64,000 nt of DNA from Psychrobacter sanguinis. GTDB lineage: Bacteria > Pseudomonadota > Gammaproteobacteria > Pseudomonadales > Moraxellaceae. Shown piece after piece: positions 45,954 through 55,191 of the stretch; position 1 is the first letter of the stretch, and every line of letters starts with the position of its first letter. The notes below the pieces were generated by a model. The model made no database searches. It was given only the letters and a program-made list of their open reading frames with translations, and was not told the DNA's origin. The stretch lies in the NCBI RefSeq assembly GCF_020736705.1, contig NZ_CP085990.1:930001-994000 (forward strand). Direction: 5' to 3'. The position numbers were made by a program, and so were the translations under genes.

Positions 45954-48281
45954 ATGACGCGCCCCTCTACCTCCCCTATTCTAAATACTTACTCTACTTT
46001 TCAAACCAGCCGTGATGTAGTCGATGGTAGGACTTGGTATCGTTTTTTCACTCGGTTTACCGCGATAACCAGTGCCATTGCCTTAGTGTTGGCTTTGATA
46101 TTTTTCATTGCTTATAACTGGATGTACATGGGCAAAATGGGTAAGTTTGGCTTGGTAGAAGGGGCATTAACATTAAGCATTCTAGGCTATACCCTGTTGG
46201 CCCACAGAGGTATCTATCCCTTTGCTCAACAGCTTCTGTTGTTGATGGCAAGCATCATAACCGGCGGCTTGTTGGCACTGGTAGGTCAGGTATATCAGAC
46301 AGGTGCGGACAGTTGGCAGTTATTTTTTATGTGGGCAGTTTTTATTGTTCCTTGGGTATTGATCGCTCGCCTACCGGCATTGTGGCTACTGTGGTTGGGA
46401 CTGATTAACCTTAGTTTTATGCTGTATAGCAATGTGGGTGGTTTTTGGTTCACGAATGCCACTTACTCAAGCCTACTGTATTTGACAATAATAACCGCTA
46501 TTAATAGCTTGGCCCTTATTTTGGCTTTAAAGTTTGCTGATAAATTTGCCGATAAAGAAATTAGACACGGGCCAACCTCGTCCGTAGAAGCCGAAGACCC
46601 TGGGGTTAAAACTAATACTGAAGCCATCATCATGCCACTTCACTGGAGTGTTTATGTGGTCGGGGCAATCGTGGTCTATTTCGCCACGCGCTTGGGCCTT
46701 TATCCGGTACTGAATCTCTCATCTCTACTGTCTACTGTGTTAGCTTTTGGGGTATGGCTAGCAGTTATGTGCCTTTTTTACGGACGCTTTCGGAAGAAAC
46801 AAATCGATTTACTGATGCTCACTCTGTTATCGGGCTCGGTTATTATGGTGTTGATGGTCATAGCCACTCAGTATATTGCTCCTTATCTAGGCGACTTAGC
46901 GTTATTTGCTTTGGCCTTTATGCTTATTGCTTTAAGTGCTTCTGCGGTAAATTGGCTACGAAAACTCAATACTGGCATCAAGCAGCTGTCAGTGAGGCCT
47001 GATAGCCTTAAAAATCAAACTGAAATCAATGTCGATAGTTCTAATAGTTTTGAGGATTTGGAAGAGCTTGAGAGTTTTGACAAGTTCAAGGATTTAAATA
47101 ACAGTCAAACGGTCGATAACACACAGGCTATCAAAGCGCCCATTACCACTGCCATCCCTTGGTATTTACAGTTGTTTTTGGGTCTGAGTGGACTATTGTC
47201 TGGGGCGTTAATTACAGGATTTTTGGTGGTGCTATTGAACACTGCACTGCGAGACACCCCCATAAAACTGATACTGAGTGTGCTGTTATTGTTCATCAGC
47301 TGGGTACTGTTTAATCCCCATTTTTTTAGACGCTCTGCGACCGTCGCTGCAGCGAATAACAGAGACAAATCGCATACTTTTAGCAATAGTTTAGCCTTTG
47401 CATTAAGCCTATCCGCTCAAGCATTCTTAGGGGCGGTACTGTTTGAAACTTTTGATACTTCGATGATTATAGTCAGTATATTTATGCTGGTACAAGTACT
47501 GCTACTCGCCATTATCCAAGACAGTTTACACCGCTTTTTCAGTGCTTTTATAGCGTTAGGCTGCTTAGTGTGGTTATTGAGTTATTACCAGCTGCCAGAG
47601 CTATCTGCAGCCGTATTGGCATTAGTTGCCACGGTTACGGGCTTACCGATAGCTAAGCTGCCGTTTTCTAAAACACCCAAACGACTTCCCTTTACCCAAC
47701 AGCCGTGGCTCTCTACCGTAGTAAAGCCATTGAATTATGCCAGTACAGTAATGCTATTAATGATATCTGTGCTGTTTATCGCCGCTGAACATACACAGTA
47801 TATCGTAGGGGTAACGACTGAGTTTGCCTACAATTATCCTTTGGCCCAAACGCTTCTGGTCGCAGTGTGTCTCTATGCAGCCCATCTTATTTTGAGTCAT
47901 TATCAGCTCAAGCTTACCTCAAAGACGGGACGTTTAATTGGTTTGTCGATTATTTGTTTGGGCATCGTATCTGTATATGTCTCAGGAATATTGGCCACAA
48001 GTTTGGTGATTATTATGGCGGTTGCCAACCAGGATAAAACGCTGTTGGGACTCGGTATTAGTGCCTTAGTGGGCTACGTTTTCTGGTACTACTATCAGCT
48101 CGACAGTAGCTTATTAATGAAGTCTGGCTCCTTAATGGCCGTGGCTCTAGTGTTATTTGCCATTCGTAAATTGCTAAATAGGGAGCACTTTGTCCACTCT
48201 AGCCTGCTTAGACTTTACCCAGCCTCATCCCCTACTGATAAACCTAACGATGATGATGCAAAAGAGGAGGAATTATCATGA
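45954..48281 (+). CDS. DUF2157/DUF4401-type polytopic membrane protein
   Basis: A 775-residue protein of about 18-20 membrane helices. The N-terminal third (FLIAYNWMYMGKMGKFGLVEG-like, TLLAHRGIYPFAQQLLLLMASIITGGLLALVGQVYQTGADSWQLF in pieces) is typical of DUF2157; the later half resembles DUF4401. A hydrophilic loop (about residues 355-395, Asn/Glu/Asp-rich) separates the halves. The stop overlaps the start of the next gene (ATGA at 48278-48281), so translation is coupled. These two families are regularly neighbours; the biochemical role is unknown to me. Confidence 0.85.
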   Translation: MTRPSTSPILNTYSTFQTSRDVVDGRTWYRFFTRFTAITSAIALVLALIFFIAYNWMYMGKMGKFGLVEGALTLSILGYTLLAHRGIYPFAQQLLLLMASIITGGLLALVGQVYQTGADSWQLFFMWAVFIVPWVLIARLPALWLLWLGLINLSFMLYSNVGGFWFTNATYSSLLYLTIITAINSLALILALKFADKFADKEIRHGPTSSVEAEDPGVKTNTEAIIMPLHWSVYVVGAIVVYFATRLGLYPVLNLSSLLSTVLAFGVWLAVMCLFYGRFRKKQIDLLMLTLLSGSVIMVLMVIATQYIAPYLGDLALFALAFMLIALSASAVNWLRKLNTGIKQLSVRPDSLKNQTEINVDSSNSFEDLEELESFDKFKDLNNSQTVDNTQAIKAPITTAIPWYLQLFLGLSGLLSGALITGFLVVLLNTALRDTPIKLILSVLLLFISWVLFNPHFFRRSATVAAANNRDKSHTFSNSLAFALSLSAQAFLGAVLFETFDTSMIIVSIFMLVQVLLLAIIQDSLHRFFSAFIALGCLVWLLSYYQLPELSAAVLALVATVTGLPIAKLPFSKTPKRLPFTQQPWLSTVVKPLNYASTVMLLMISVLFIAAEHTQYIVGVTTEFAYNYPLAQTLLVAVCLYAAHLILSHYQLKLTSKTGRLIGLSIICLGIVSVYVSGILATSLVIIMAVANQDKTLLGLGISALVGYVFWYYYQLDSSLLMKSGSLMAVALVLFAIRKLLNREHFVHSSLLRLYPASSPTDKPNDDDAKEEELS

Positions 48282-48958
48282 GCATAACACCCACTCCCCC
48301 TCATACTCCTACGCCCATACCCCCAAATAAACCCTCGAAACCTAGGGTTGAGACACCCTTAACATTAAGGAAAAAGGTCAGCCTAGTATTGGCTGTTGTT
48401 GGTCTGTTAATCACCTTGGTCATAACAAATCTAACTATTAAAAAGTACGAAACCCATTTGACCACGGCAGAGGAAGTGCTACTTGAACTGGCACCTGTTG
48501 ACCCTCGCAGCCTAATGCAAGGTGATTATATGGCGTTAAACTATGCCATCGCTGAGCCCATCATGGCGGCAATAGAAGCTCAAGAGGTCGCAGAAGGTAA
48601 CCTAGAGTACGTTGAGACTTTGTACAATATTTCGCAAGACGGCTCAGTAATTATTAAAAAAGATGCACAGGGCGTAGGCCATTTTGTACGCTTAGCGCAG
48701 CACTCAGGGAGTGGTGATGAACCGTTAGCCCAAGACGAAATGCTCTTACAGTATCGTATTCGTCATAGTCAGTTAAAAATTGCCACCAACGCTTTCTTCT
48801 TTCAAGAAGGTCAGGCTGAAGCCTTTGAACAAGCGAAATACGGGATGTTTCGTATCAATGAGCAAGGCAAGCCTTTATTGACCGATATGGTGGATAAGCG
48901 GTTTAAAGTGATTGAACCTAAAAAAGTGCAATCTCAACAGACAGATAATGGCGCTTAA
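48278..48958 (+). CDS. GDYXXLXY-domain protein
   Basis: A 226-residue protein with a Pro-rich N-terminus, one membrane helix (VSLVLAVVGLLITLVITNL) and an external domain carrying the naming motif GDYMALNY after PVDPRSLMQ. The PVDPRSLMQGDYMAL segment is the family core. The start overlaps the stop of the DUF2157-type gene, and an AGGAGG site sits just upstream within that gene. The two proteins probably act together in the membrane; no reaction is known. Confidence 0.88.
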   Translation: MSITPTPPHTPTPIPPNKPSKPRVETPLTLRKKVSLVLAVVGLLITLVITNLTIKKYETHLTTAEEVLLELAPVDPRSLMQGDYMALNYAIAEPIMAAIEAQEVAEGNLEYVETLYNISQDGSVIIKKDAQGVGHFVRLAQHSGSGDEPLAQDEMLLQYRIRHSQLKIATNAFFFQEGQAEAFEQAKYGMFRINEQGKPLLTDMVDKRFKVIEPKKVQSQQTDNGA

Positions 48959-49228
48959 CTTGCTGTAAAAAGAGCACTACACCATTAACCAAAGTCGCAC
49001 TGATGACAGCTTTATAGAGCGGTAAGGTAGTTGATGACGTCTATATAGAAGGCTTGTTTGATAAATTATTGCTTAAAATAACTTAAAGCTAATCGCAAGT
49101 CTAATAACTCAAATAACTTAGACGTACAGCGGGATAGAATGCGGGCTATATAGCCCTATAACTTAAATTATAAAAATCCGTTTAACACTAACCCAATAAT
49201 AATAATCAGTGAAATAAAGGACCTTATC

Positions 49229-50221
49229 ATGCGTAGTGCCACATATAGTAATTTCGGAAAACCTGAAGATGTTTTAAACCTTCAAGACACGCCGATGCCA
49301 GAACCTGAACCTAACGAGGTGCGTATAAAAACTCTGTTATCTTCGATTCATAACCATGATTTAATCATGATACAAGGCGAGTATGGTGAAAAACCCGACC
49401 TACCAGCAGTCGGTGGTAGTGAGGCGGTAGGTAATATTGATGCCTTAGGAGACGAAGTAGAAGGTCTGAAAAAAGGACAGCGGGTGGTGGTATCTGGCGC
49501 TCAAGGTACTTGGGCCGACTACTTCAAAGCTCCAGCCGATAAAGTAATACCCCTACCCGATACCATCGATGATGAACTTGCGGCTCAGTTAATCGCTATG
49601 CCAATGAGTGCGTTAATGCTGATAGAGTTCTTAGAATTACAACCAGGGCAATGGTTGATTCATAATGGGGCCAACGGTGCTGTCGGTATGTCATTGGCGC
49701 AATTAGCGTCTGAACGTGGCATTAATTCGATTAATGTGGTGCGTAGTGAAGACTCAAAACAAGAGCTTGTTGATTTGGGTATTACCGAAAATACGGTGAA
49801 GACCGAAGACGATGACTGGCAACAACAAGTAAAAGATATCCTAAAACAAGCCACTGGCAATCCTTCAATCCGAGGCGCAGTTGATGCTGTTGGCGGTCAA
49901 CCTGGTGGCGAGCTGTTGTCCTTAGTGGGTAAAGACGGTGTCATGGCCTCATTAGGTGGTATGACAGGTAAGCCATTGACCTTAAACCCTAATGACTTAA
50001 TCTTTAAACAGACTCAAGTTAAAGGGTTCTGGGGAGCTGTGCAGATGAAAGAGGCGACTCCTGAAACTCTTCAACGCTTAACTGCTGAATTAATTGACCG
50101 AGCCGCAACGGGCAAATTAAAGCTACCAACTGGCGGTATTTATCCGTTAGAAGATATCAAAAAAGCAGTGTCTGAAGAGGTTCAATCGGATAAAAAAGGT
50201 AAGATTTTATTAAAGCCTTAA
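49229..50221 (+). CDS. Zinc-free MDR-type oxidoreductase (quinone/enoyl reductase-like), copy 1
   Basis: A 330-residue medium-chain dehydrogenase/reductase. The GroES-like N-terminal half has SSIHNHDLIMIQGEYGEKPDLPA-type sequence (in pieces), where the zinc ligand Cys of alcohol dehydrogenases is absent. The Rossmann half starts WLIHNGANGAVGMSLAQLA, a NADPH-type loop with AxGxVG replaced by ANGAVG. This fits the 2-enoyl thioester reductase/quinone oxidoreductase subgroup; the substrate cannot be read. An AAAGGA site precedes the ATG, and a hairpin follows at 50320. It is a tandem paralogue of the next gene. Confidence 0.85.
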   Translation: MRSATYSNFGKPEDVLNLQDTPMPEPEPNEVRIKTLLSSIHNHDLIMIQGEYGEKPDLPAVGGSEAVGNIDALGDEVEGLKKGQRVVVSGAQGTWADYFKAPADKVIPLPDTIDDELAAQLIAMPMSALMLIEFLELQPGQWLIHNGANGAVGMSLAQLASERGINSINVVRSEDSKQELVDLGITENTVKTEDDDWQQQVKDILKQATGNPSIRGAVDAVGGQPGGELLSLVGKDGVMASLGGMTGKPLTLNPNDLIFKQTQVKGFWGAVQMKEATPETLQRLTAELIDRAATGKLKLPTGGIYPLEDIKKAVSEEVQSDKKGKILLKP

Positions 50222-50319
50222 GTTTCAATCAGTCTTAGTAAGTCGTTATTATTAAAGCAGATTCGAACCAATCCATTTATTTAAAGTTTGTTTGAAGCTT
50301 ATTGGTTTAAAGTCTTATT

Positions 50320-50346
50320 AAGCATCTCATTATGAGGTGCTTTTTT
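50320..50346 (+). terminator. Terminator of MDR copy 1
   Basis: A 10-bp stem with one G-T pair (AAGCATCTCA / TGAGGTGCTT), loop TTA, followed by six T. Confidence 0.85.
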
Positions 50347-50521
50347 GTAAAACCAACTAAATCTCCCTTATTGACTGTCATTCTTCAAAGCCTCACCGAT
50401 AGCGTTACATTTAATTGGGTGGTATTTAACTTGACTGTATTTAACTTAATCGGGTTAACGCTACTATCAGGACTTAATCTATCCATCAACCTACTCAACA
50501 ATAATAAATAAGGATTGTGTT

Positions 50522-51499
50522 ATGCGTAGTGCCACTTATCACCAGTTTGGTAAACCTTCAGAAGTATTGAGTATTACCGACATTCCTATACCAGAACCAG
50601 GACCAAAAGAGGTACGTGTTAAAACTATTTTGGCCTCAATTCATAACCATGATTTGATTACCATTCGTGGTCAGTATGGCGATAAACCAGATTTACCTAC
50701 GACGCCTGGTAGTGAAGCACTGGGCATTATTGATGCTGTAGGTGAAGAGGTGGAGGATTTTGAAATTGGCCAACGAGTGGCAACTGCCAGTGTCACAGGC
50801 ACTTGGGCCCAATACTTTACGGCCCCTGCAAAAATGGTATTTGCTGTGCCAGATGAGCTTGAGGATGAAATAGCCGCACAATTAATTGCCATGCCGCTTA
50901 GTGCGTTAATGCTGCTAGAGTTTATGCAATTACAGCCAGGTCAATGGGTTATCTTTAATGCGGCTAACGGTGCTGTAGGTAAATCTTTTGCGATGATTGC
51001 TGCCGCTCGTGGGATTCATACGATTGGCTTGGTACGCCGAGCAGAAGCGGCTCAAGAGTTAACCGATCTGGGTATTGAGTACTCTATTGATGTCTCACAA
51101 TCAAACTGGAAAGACAAAGTGCGTGAACTCGTTGATGATGCTCAAATTAGTGCCGCTGTCGACTCTTTAGGCGGTGAAGCTAGCAATGATTTATTAGACC
51201 TATTGGGCACCAATGGTACGTTGGTTTCTTTTGGGGTTATGGCTGGTGAGCCGATGATTATAAATCCTAGCAATTTGATTTTTAAGCAGGCAGTGGTTAA
51301 GGGATTTTGGGGCAGTAAAACCAGTCGTGAAATGGATCTTGAAAATAAGCAACGGTTAATCAATCAACTCATCAAGCACGCTACTAACCATCAGCTTACG
51401 CTACCGGTAGAGGCAATTTTTGATCTTGAGGATATTAATGAAGCGGTGTCTGGCAAGGTGCAAAAGGGTAAGAAAGGCAAGGTCTTGCTGAAGCTGTGA
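50522..51499 (+). CDS. Zinc-free MDR-type oxidoreductase, copy 2
   Basis: A 325-residue paralogue of the upstream gene, similar from end to end (MRSATYHQFGKPSEV against MRSATYSNFGKPEDV; WVIFNAANGAVGKSFAMIA in the Rossmann part). The missing zinc ligands are shared. An AAGGA site lies before the ATG. Each copy has its own terminator, so they form two transcription units or a leaky one. The divergence between them is clear, so the duplication is not recent. The substrate is unknown. Confidence 0.85.
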   Translation: MRSATYHQFGKPSEVLSITDIPIPEPGPKEVRVKTILASIHNHDLITIRGQYGDKPDLPTTPGSEALGIIDAVGEEVEDFEIGQRVATASVTGTWAQYFTAPAKMVFAVPDELEDEIAAQLIAMPLSALMLLEFMQLQPGQWVIFNAANGAVGKSFAMIAAARGIHTIGLVRRAEAAQELTDLGIEYSIDVSQSNWKDKVRELVDDAQISAAVDSLGGEASNDLLDLLGTNGTLVSFGVMAGEPMIINPSNLIFKQAVVKGFWGSKTSREMDLENKQRLINQLIKHATNHQLTLPVEAIFDLEDINEAVSGKVQKGKKGKVLLKL

Positions 51500-51512
51500 C
51501 ACGATTACTTAA

Positions 51513-51546
51513 GACACAAAAAAAGCACCCAATCGGGTGCTTTTCG
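51513..51546 (-). terminator. Terminator of the CoA-transferase gene (repeat copy 1)
   Basis: A 10-bp stem AAAAGCACCC / GGGTGCTTTT, loop AATC. On the minus strand a run of seven T follows. The 31 bases 51513-51543 are identical to 53221-53251. It also serves MDR copy 2 on the plus strand, less strongly. Confidence 0.9.
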
Positions 51547-51576
51547 CATTGAAAATACTGCTTTTATTAATAAAAG

Positions 51577-52884
51577 CTACTCTACTAGCAAACCACAGCT
51601 TACCGCCTCAGCACGCAGCTGATCTCTAAAGTTAGGATGGGCAATAGAGATTAAACGCTCAACACGCTCCTTAACATTGGTGCCTTCTAAACTAACAATC
51701 CCATATTCCGTGGCAACCATATCCACATTAGTACGGGTTAAAGTTACAATAGACCCTAGCTTTAAGAAAGGAACAATTTTGGACATTTCTACCCGTTCGC
51801 CCTGCTCATTTTTAGTAGTAAAAGTGGAATACAAAGCGATGATGCTACGACCATTTTTAGCCATCTGAGCGCCGACAGCCGTCGTAAACTGACCGCCTGT
51901 ACCACTAAATTGGGTATGACCAATAGATTCAGAACATACTTGACCGGTTAAGTCCACTTCGATGGCCGTATTGATGGAAATCATATTATCGTTTTGGCTG
52001 ATCACATAAGGGTCAGTGACATAGGAACCTTTACCCACAATAATTGATGGGTTATCGTCTAAGTAGTCATATAAACGCTTGCTGCCTAAAGCAAATGAAA
52101 ACACTACTTTACCTCTATGTAATGACTTTTTCTTGCCAGTAACCACGCCTTGCTCGATTAAATCTAGCATACCTGTCGTCATCATTTCGGTATGAATACC
52201 TAGATCTTTTTTATCTTTCAAGCAGGCAGCAACCGCATTTCGAATTCCGCCGATACCAAGCTGAATGGTATCCCCATCTTGAATATGTTCTGCAATGAGT
52301 TTACCTATTTTTAAATCTTTTTCGTTGGGTTCAATTTCTGGTAAAAAAGGAGGTTGATAATCCGCTTTAACCAAATAATCAACATCATCGATGTGTATTT
52401 CATTGTCACCAAAAGTTCTAGGGAAATTTTCATTAATCTCCAAAATAACCAACTTAGCATTTTCTATAAACTGTGTTTCACAAACATTGGATAAAGATAA
52501 TGACATAAAGCCATGTTTATCAGGAGGTGTTGCCGAACCAATAAAAATATCGGGTGTGATATGCTTCATCCTATCAGAAGCTGATAAATACAGATGATTA
52601 GGCACATAATTAATATTGCCATTTTTATGTGCGCTTCTCGTTACAGGCGAGAAAAACATACTATCAATATTGAAAGAATCTTTATATTGATCTTCATAAA
52701 ACTTAGGTTGAATTAACGTTAAGCTATTAGTGATGGTGACATTGTTAACACGGTCAGCGATGGTATGGAGGTTTTCTAAAAATAGTTTTGCTTCACCTGC
52801 TCCCAGGCCTGTAACAACATGGTCACCACTTTTTATGAAACTTAATGCTTCTTCAAGACTTATTATTTTATTGTCTGAGTTCAT
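51577..52884 (-). CDS. Acetyl-CoA hydrolase/4-hydroxybutyrate CoA-transferase family protein
   Basis: A 435-residue CoA-transferase of the family that moves CoA between acetyl-CoA and short acids. Two related alpha/beta domains are seen: N-terminal (SGDHVVTGLGAGEAKLFLENL) and C-terminal (DGDTIQLGIGGIRNAVAACL, then GIHTEMMTTGMLDLIEQG with the likely catalytic Glu, later IGHTQFSGTGGQFTT). Codon use and base composition are noticeably more AT-rich than in guaA or opp, and the terminators on both sides are copies, so acquisition by transfer is plausible. An AGAGAG site precedes the ATG. The acid substrate is not determinable. Confidence 0.85.
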   Translation of the reverse strand: MNSDNKIISLEEALSFIKSGDHVVTGLGAGEAKLFLENLHTIADRVNNVTITNSLTLIQPKFYEDQYKDSFNIDSMFFSPVTRSAHKNGNINYVPNHLYLSASDRMKHITPDIFIGSATPPDKHGFMSLSLSNVCETQFIENAKLVILEINENFPRTFGDNEIHIDDVDYLVKADYQPPFLPEIEPNEKDLKIGKLIAEHIQDGDTIQLGIGGIRNAVAACLKDKKDLGIHTEMMTTGMLDLIEQGVVTGKKKSLHRGKVVFSFALGSKRLYDYLDDNPSIIVGKGSYVTDPYVISQNDNMISINTAIEVDLTGQVCSESIGHTQFSGTGGQFTTAVGAQMAKNGRSIIALYSTFTTKNEQGERVEMSKIVPFLKLGSIVTLTRTNVDMVATEYGIVSLEGTNVKERVERLISIAHPNFRDQLRAEAVSCGLLVE

Positions 52885-53220
52885 ATTTCTCTCTAAATGT
52901 TTAATTGTTTTAAAAGCTATTAATAGAATATTACGTCGAGCAAACTACCCTTAGGGCAGTTAAACTTTATAAGATCGATTAAACAGTCGAATACAATAAC
53001 CTTTCTCATTATGAGGAGTGAAATAGCTCTACTCTTAATTTTTCTGCTCTTAATTCTAAAGTAGGGCTCATTTTTTATAGGGCAAAATAAGGATTGGTTC
53101 GACCCATATTTAGGGTCAACATCGAAGTTTAAATAATTGAAATCCTTACTAATAATTATAACAGTGTTATTTGAACTAACATATTATTTATACTTTTTTA
53201 TATATGAATAGCTATACTTT
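52885..53220. other. Upstream region of the CoA-transferase gene
   Basis: AT-rich, with no gene. It presumably holds the promoter of the CoA-transferase gene and ends at the guaA terminator. Confidence 0.45.
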
Positions 53221-53251
53221 GACACAAAAAAAGCACCCAATCGGGTGCTTT
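53221..53251 (-). terminator. Terminator of guaA (repeat copy 2)
   Basis: The same hairpin as at 51513 (GCACCC AATC GGGTGC with a run of seven A, i.e. T on the minus strand), 40 bases past the guaA stop. Confidence 0.9.
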
Positions 53252-53291
53252 CCTCGTTAAAAATACCGTTTAGAACCTACCATACTTACTG

Positions 53292-54890
53292 TTATTCCCA
53301 CTCAATAGTGGCTGGTGGCTTACTTGATACGTCATAAGTCACACGAGAAACATCTGCGATTTCGTTCATGATACGGTTACTGACAGTCTCGATTAACTCA
53401 TAGGGCAAGTGGGCAAAACGTGCGGTCATAAAGTCGATGGTTTCAACCGCACGTAAAGCGATAACCCAAGCATAACGGCGGCCATCACCTACTACACCCA
53501 CAGATTTTACTGGGGTAAATACCGCAAAGGCTTGTGCGGTCTTTTCATACCAGCCTGATTTCTCAAGCTCTTGCATAAAGATAGCGTCTGCTTGACGTAG
53601 GATGTCAGCATATTCTTTTTTCACTTCACCCAAGATACGCACGCCTAGGCCAGGGCCAGGGAACGGATGACGGTAAATCATCTTATGCGGTAGGCCTAAT
53701 GCGATACCCAATTTACGCACTTCGTCTTTAAATAGGTCGCGTAGTGGCTCAACCAATTCAAACTGTAGGTCTTCCGGTAAACCACCTACATTATGGTGGC
53801 TCTTAATGACATGGGCTTTACCTTGGTGCGACTTCGCTGACTCGATAACATCAGGATAAATAGTCCCTTGAGCCAAGAACTCGACTGGTTTGCCGTCGCT
53901 ACCTTGGCTCACATCACGTGCTGCATCAGCGAATACGTCGATGAAGGTTTTACCAATAATTTTACGCTTAGCTTCAGGGTCTGACTCGCCTGCCAACGCA
54001 TCTAAGAAACGCTCTTCAGCATCCACACGAACCACTTTTACACCCATGTTTTCAGCAAATACTTGCATTACTTGATCGCCTTCGTGCAGACGTAATAGAC
54101 CATTGTCCACAAACACACAGGTCAGTTGATCGCCAATCGCTTTGTGTAATAATGCGGCAACTACTGAGCTATCTACACCACCCGATAAGCCAAGCAGCAC
54201 TTGTTTGTCACCGATTTGTTCTTTTAACTGCTCAACACGCATGTCGATAATATTATCTGGCGTCCAGCTACCGGCACAATCACAAATTTGATGCACAAAG
54301 CGTGACAACAACACATCGCCTTGTAGGGTATGAGTCACTTCTGGATGGAACTGTAGGCCGTAGTATTTCTTATCTTCATTGACCATCACTGCGATTGGGC
54401 AGCTTGGGGTACTGGCGATAACATCAAAGCCTTCTGGAACTTCAACAACTTTATCACCATGGCTCATCCAAACGTGCATTAAGCTGTTGTCTTTATGCGC
54501 ATCTTCGATACCATCAAGCAAGGTGCTAGACCCTGTAATTTCAATGGTCGCTGCGCCAAACTCGTGTACATCACTGGCTTGCACTTTACCACCAAAGTGA
54601 TCGGCCATGGCTTGCATGCCATAGCAAATACCTAAAATAGGCACATTCAAATCAAACAAAGCTTGATTGATTTTTGGGCTGTTTTCATCGTGCACACTTT
54701 CAGGACCACCTGATAAGATAACGCCTTTGGCACCAAACGCTTCAATACGGCTAGTGTCGATGTCATAAGGATACATCTCACAAAAAACACCGGCTTCGCG
54801 CACACGGCGGGCAATAAGCTGGCTGTACTGTGAGCCGTAATCGATAATTAAAATACGGTCTTCTTTGATGGCAGGTGTGTTATTACTCAT
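53292..54890 (-). CDS. guaA: GMP synthase (glutamine-hydrolysing)
   Basis: A 532-residue cytoplasmic enzyme that converts XMP to GMP. The N-terminal glutamine amidotransferase has [11 protein letters not shown] (catalytic Cys) and [10 protein letters not shown] (His/Glu). The central ATP-pyrophosphatase has the P-loop [18 protein letters not shown]. The C-terminal dimerisation part ends [13 protein letters not shown], the canonical ending. The frame opens with a TTG 4 codons earlier, but the ATG at 54888-54890 gives the better start. guaB is not adjacent. Confidence 0.96.
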   Translation of the reverse strand: MSNNTPAIKEDRILIIDYGSQYSQLIARRVREAGVFCEMYPYDIDTSRIEAFGAKGVILSGGPESVHDENSPKINQALFDLNVPILGICYGMQAMADHFGGKVQASDVHEFGAATIEITGSSTLLDGIEDAHKDNSLMHVWMSHGDKVVEVPEGFDVIASTPSCPIAVMVNEDKKYYGLQFHPEVTHTLQGDVLLSRFVHQICDCAGSWTPDNIIDMRVEQLKEQIGDKQVLLGLSGGVDSSVVAALLHKAIGDQLTCVFVDNGLLRLHEGDQVMQVFAENMGVKVVRVDAEERFLDALAGESDPEAKRKIIGKTFIDVFADAARDVSQGSDGKPVEFLAQGTIYPDVIESAKSHQGKAHVIKSHHNVGGLPEDLQFELVEPLRDLFKDEVRKLGIALGLPHKMIYRHPFPGPGLGVRILGEVKKEYADILRQADAIFMQELEKSGWYEKTAQAFAVFTPVKSVGVVGDGRRYAWVIALRAVETIDFMTARFAHLPYELIETVSNRIMNEIADVSRVTYDVSSKPPATIEWE

Positions 54891-55191
54891 AGTGATGTCC
54901 AATTGGGCAAGTCTAATTCAAAGTTAAGTCAGATTTTAGGAAGGTTATCTAACCGTGACGTAGAAGTAGGGATAAAATTATATCCGGCTATTTTAACAAG
55001 AATCTAAGCCATGATGGGGAATTGTGTTTTTAAATGCCTTCGAAAAGTGTAATTAATTCAGTAAGGCGATGGATTAAATCTCTATTACTTAAATTGTGTT
55101 AATAAATAGTTTATTATATTGTATTAACTACAAACAATTAGTAATATATTCATTAAATCATGACTATAACAAATGGAAAGGTTATATCCCT

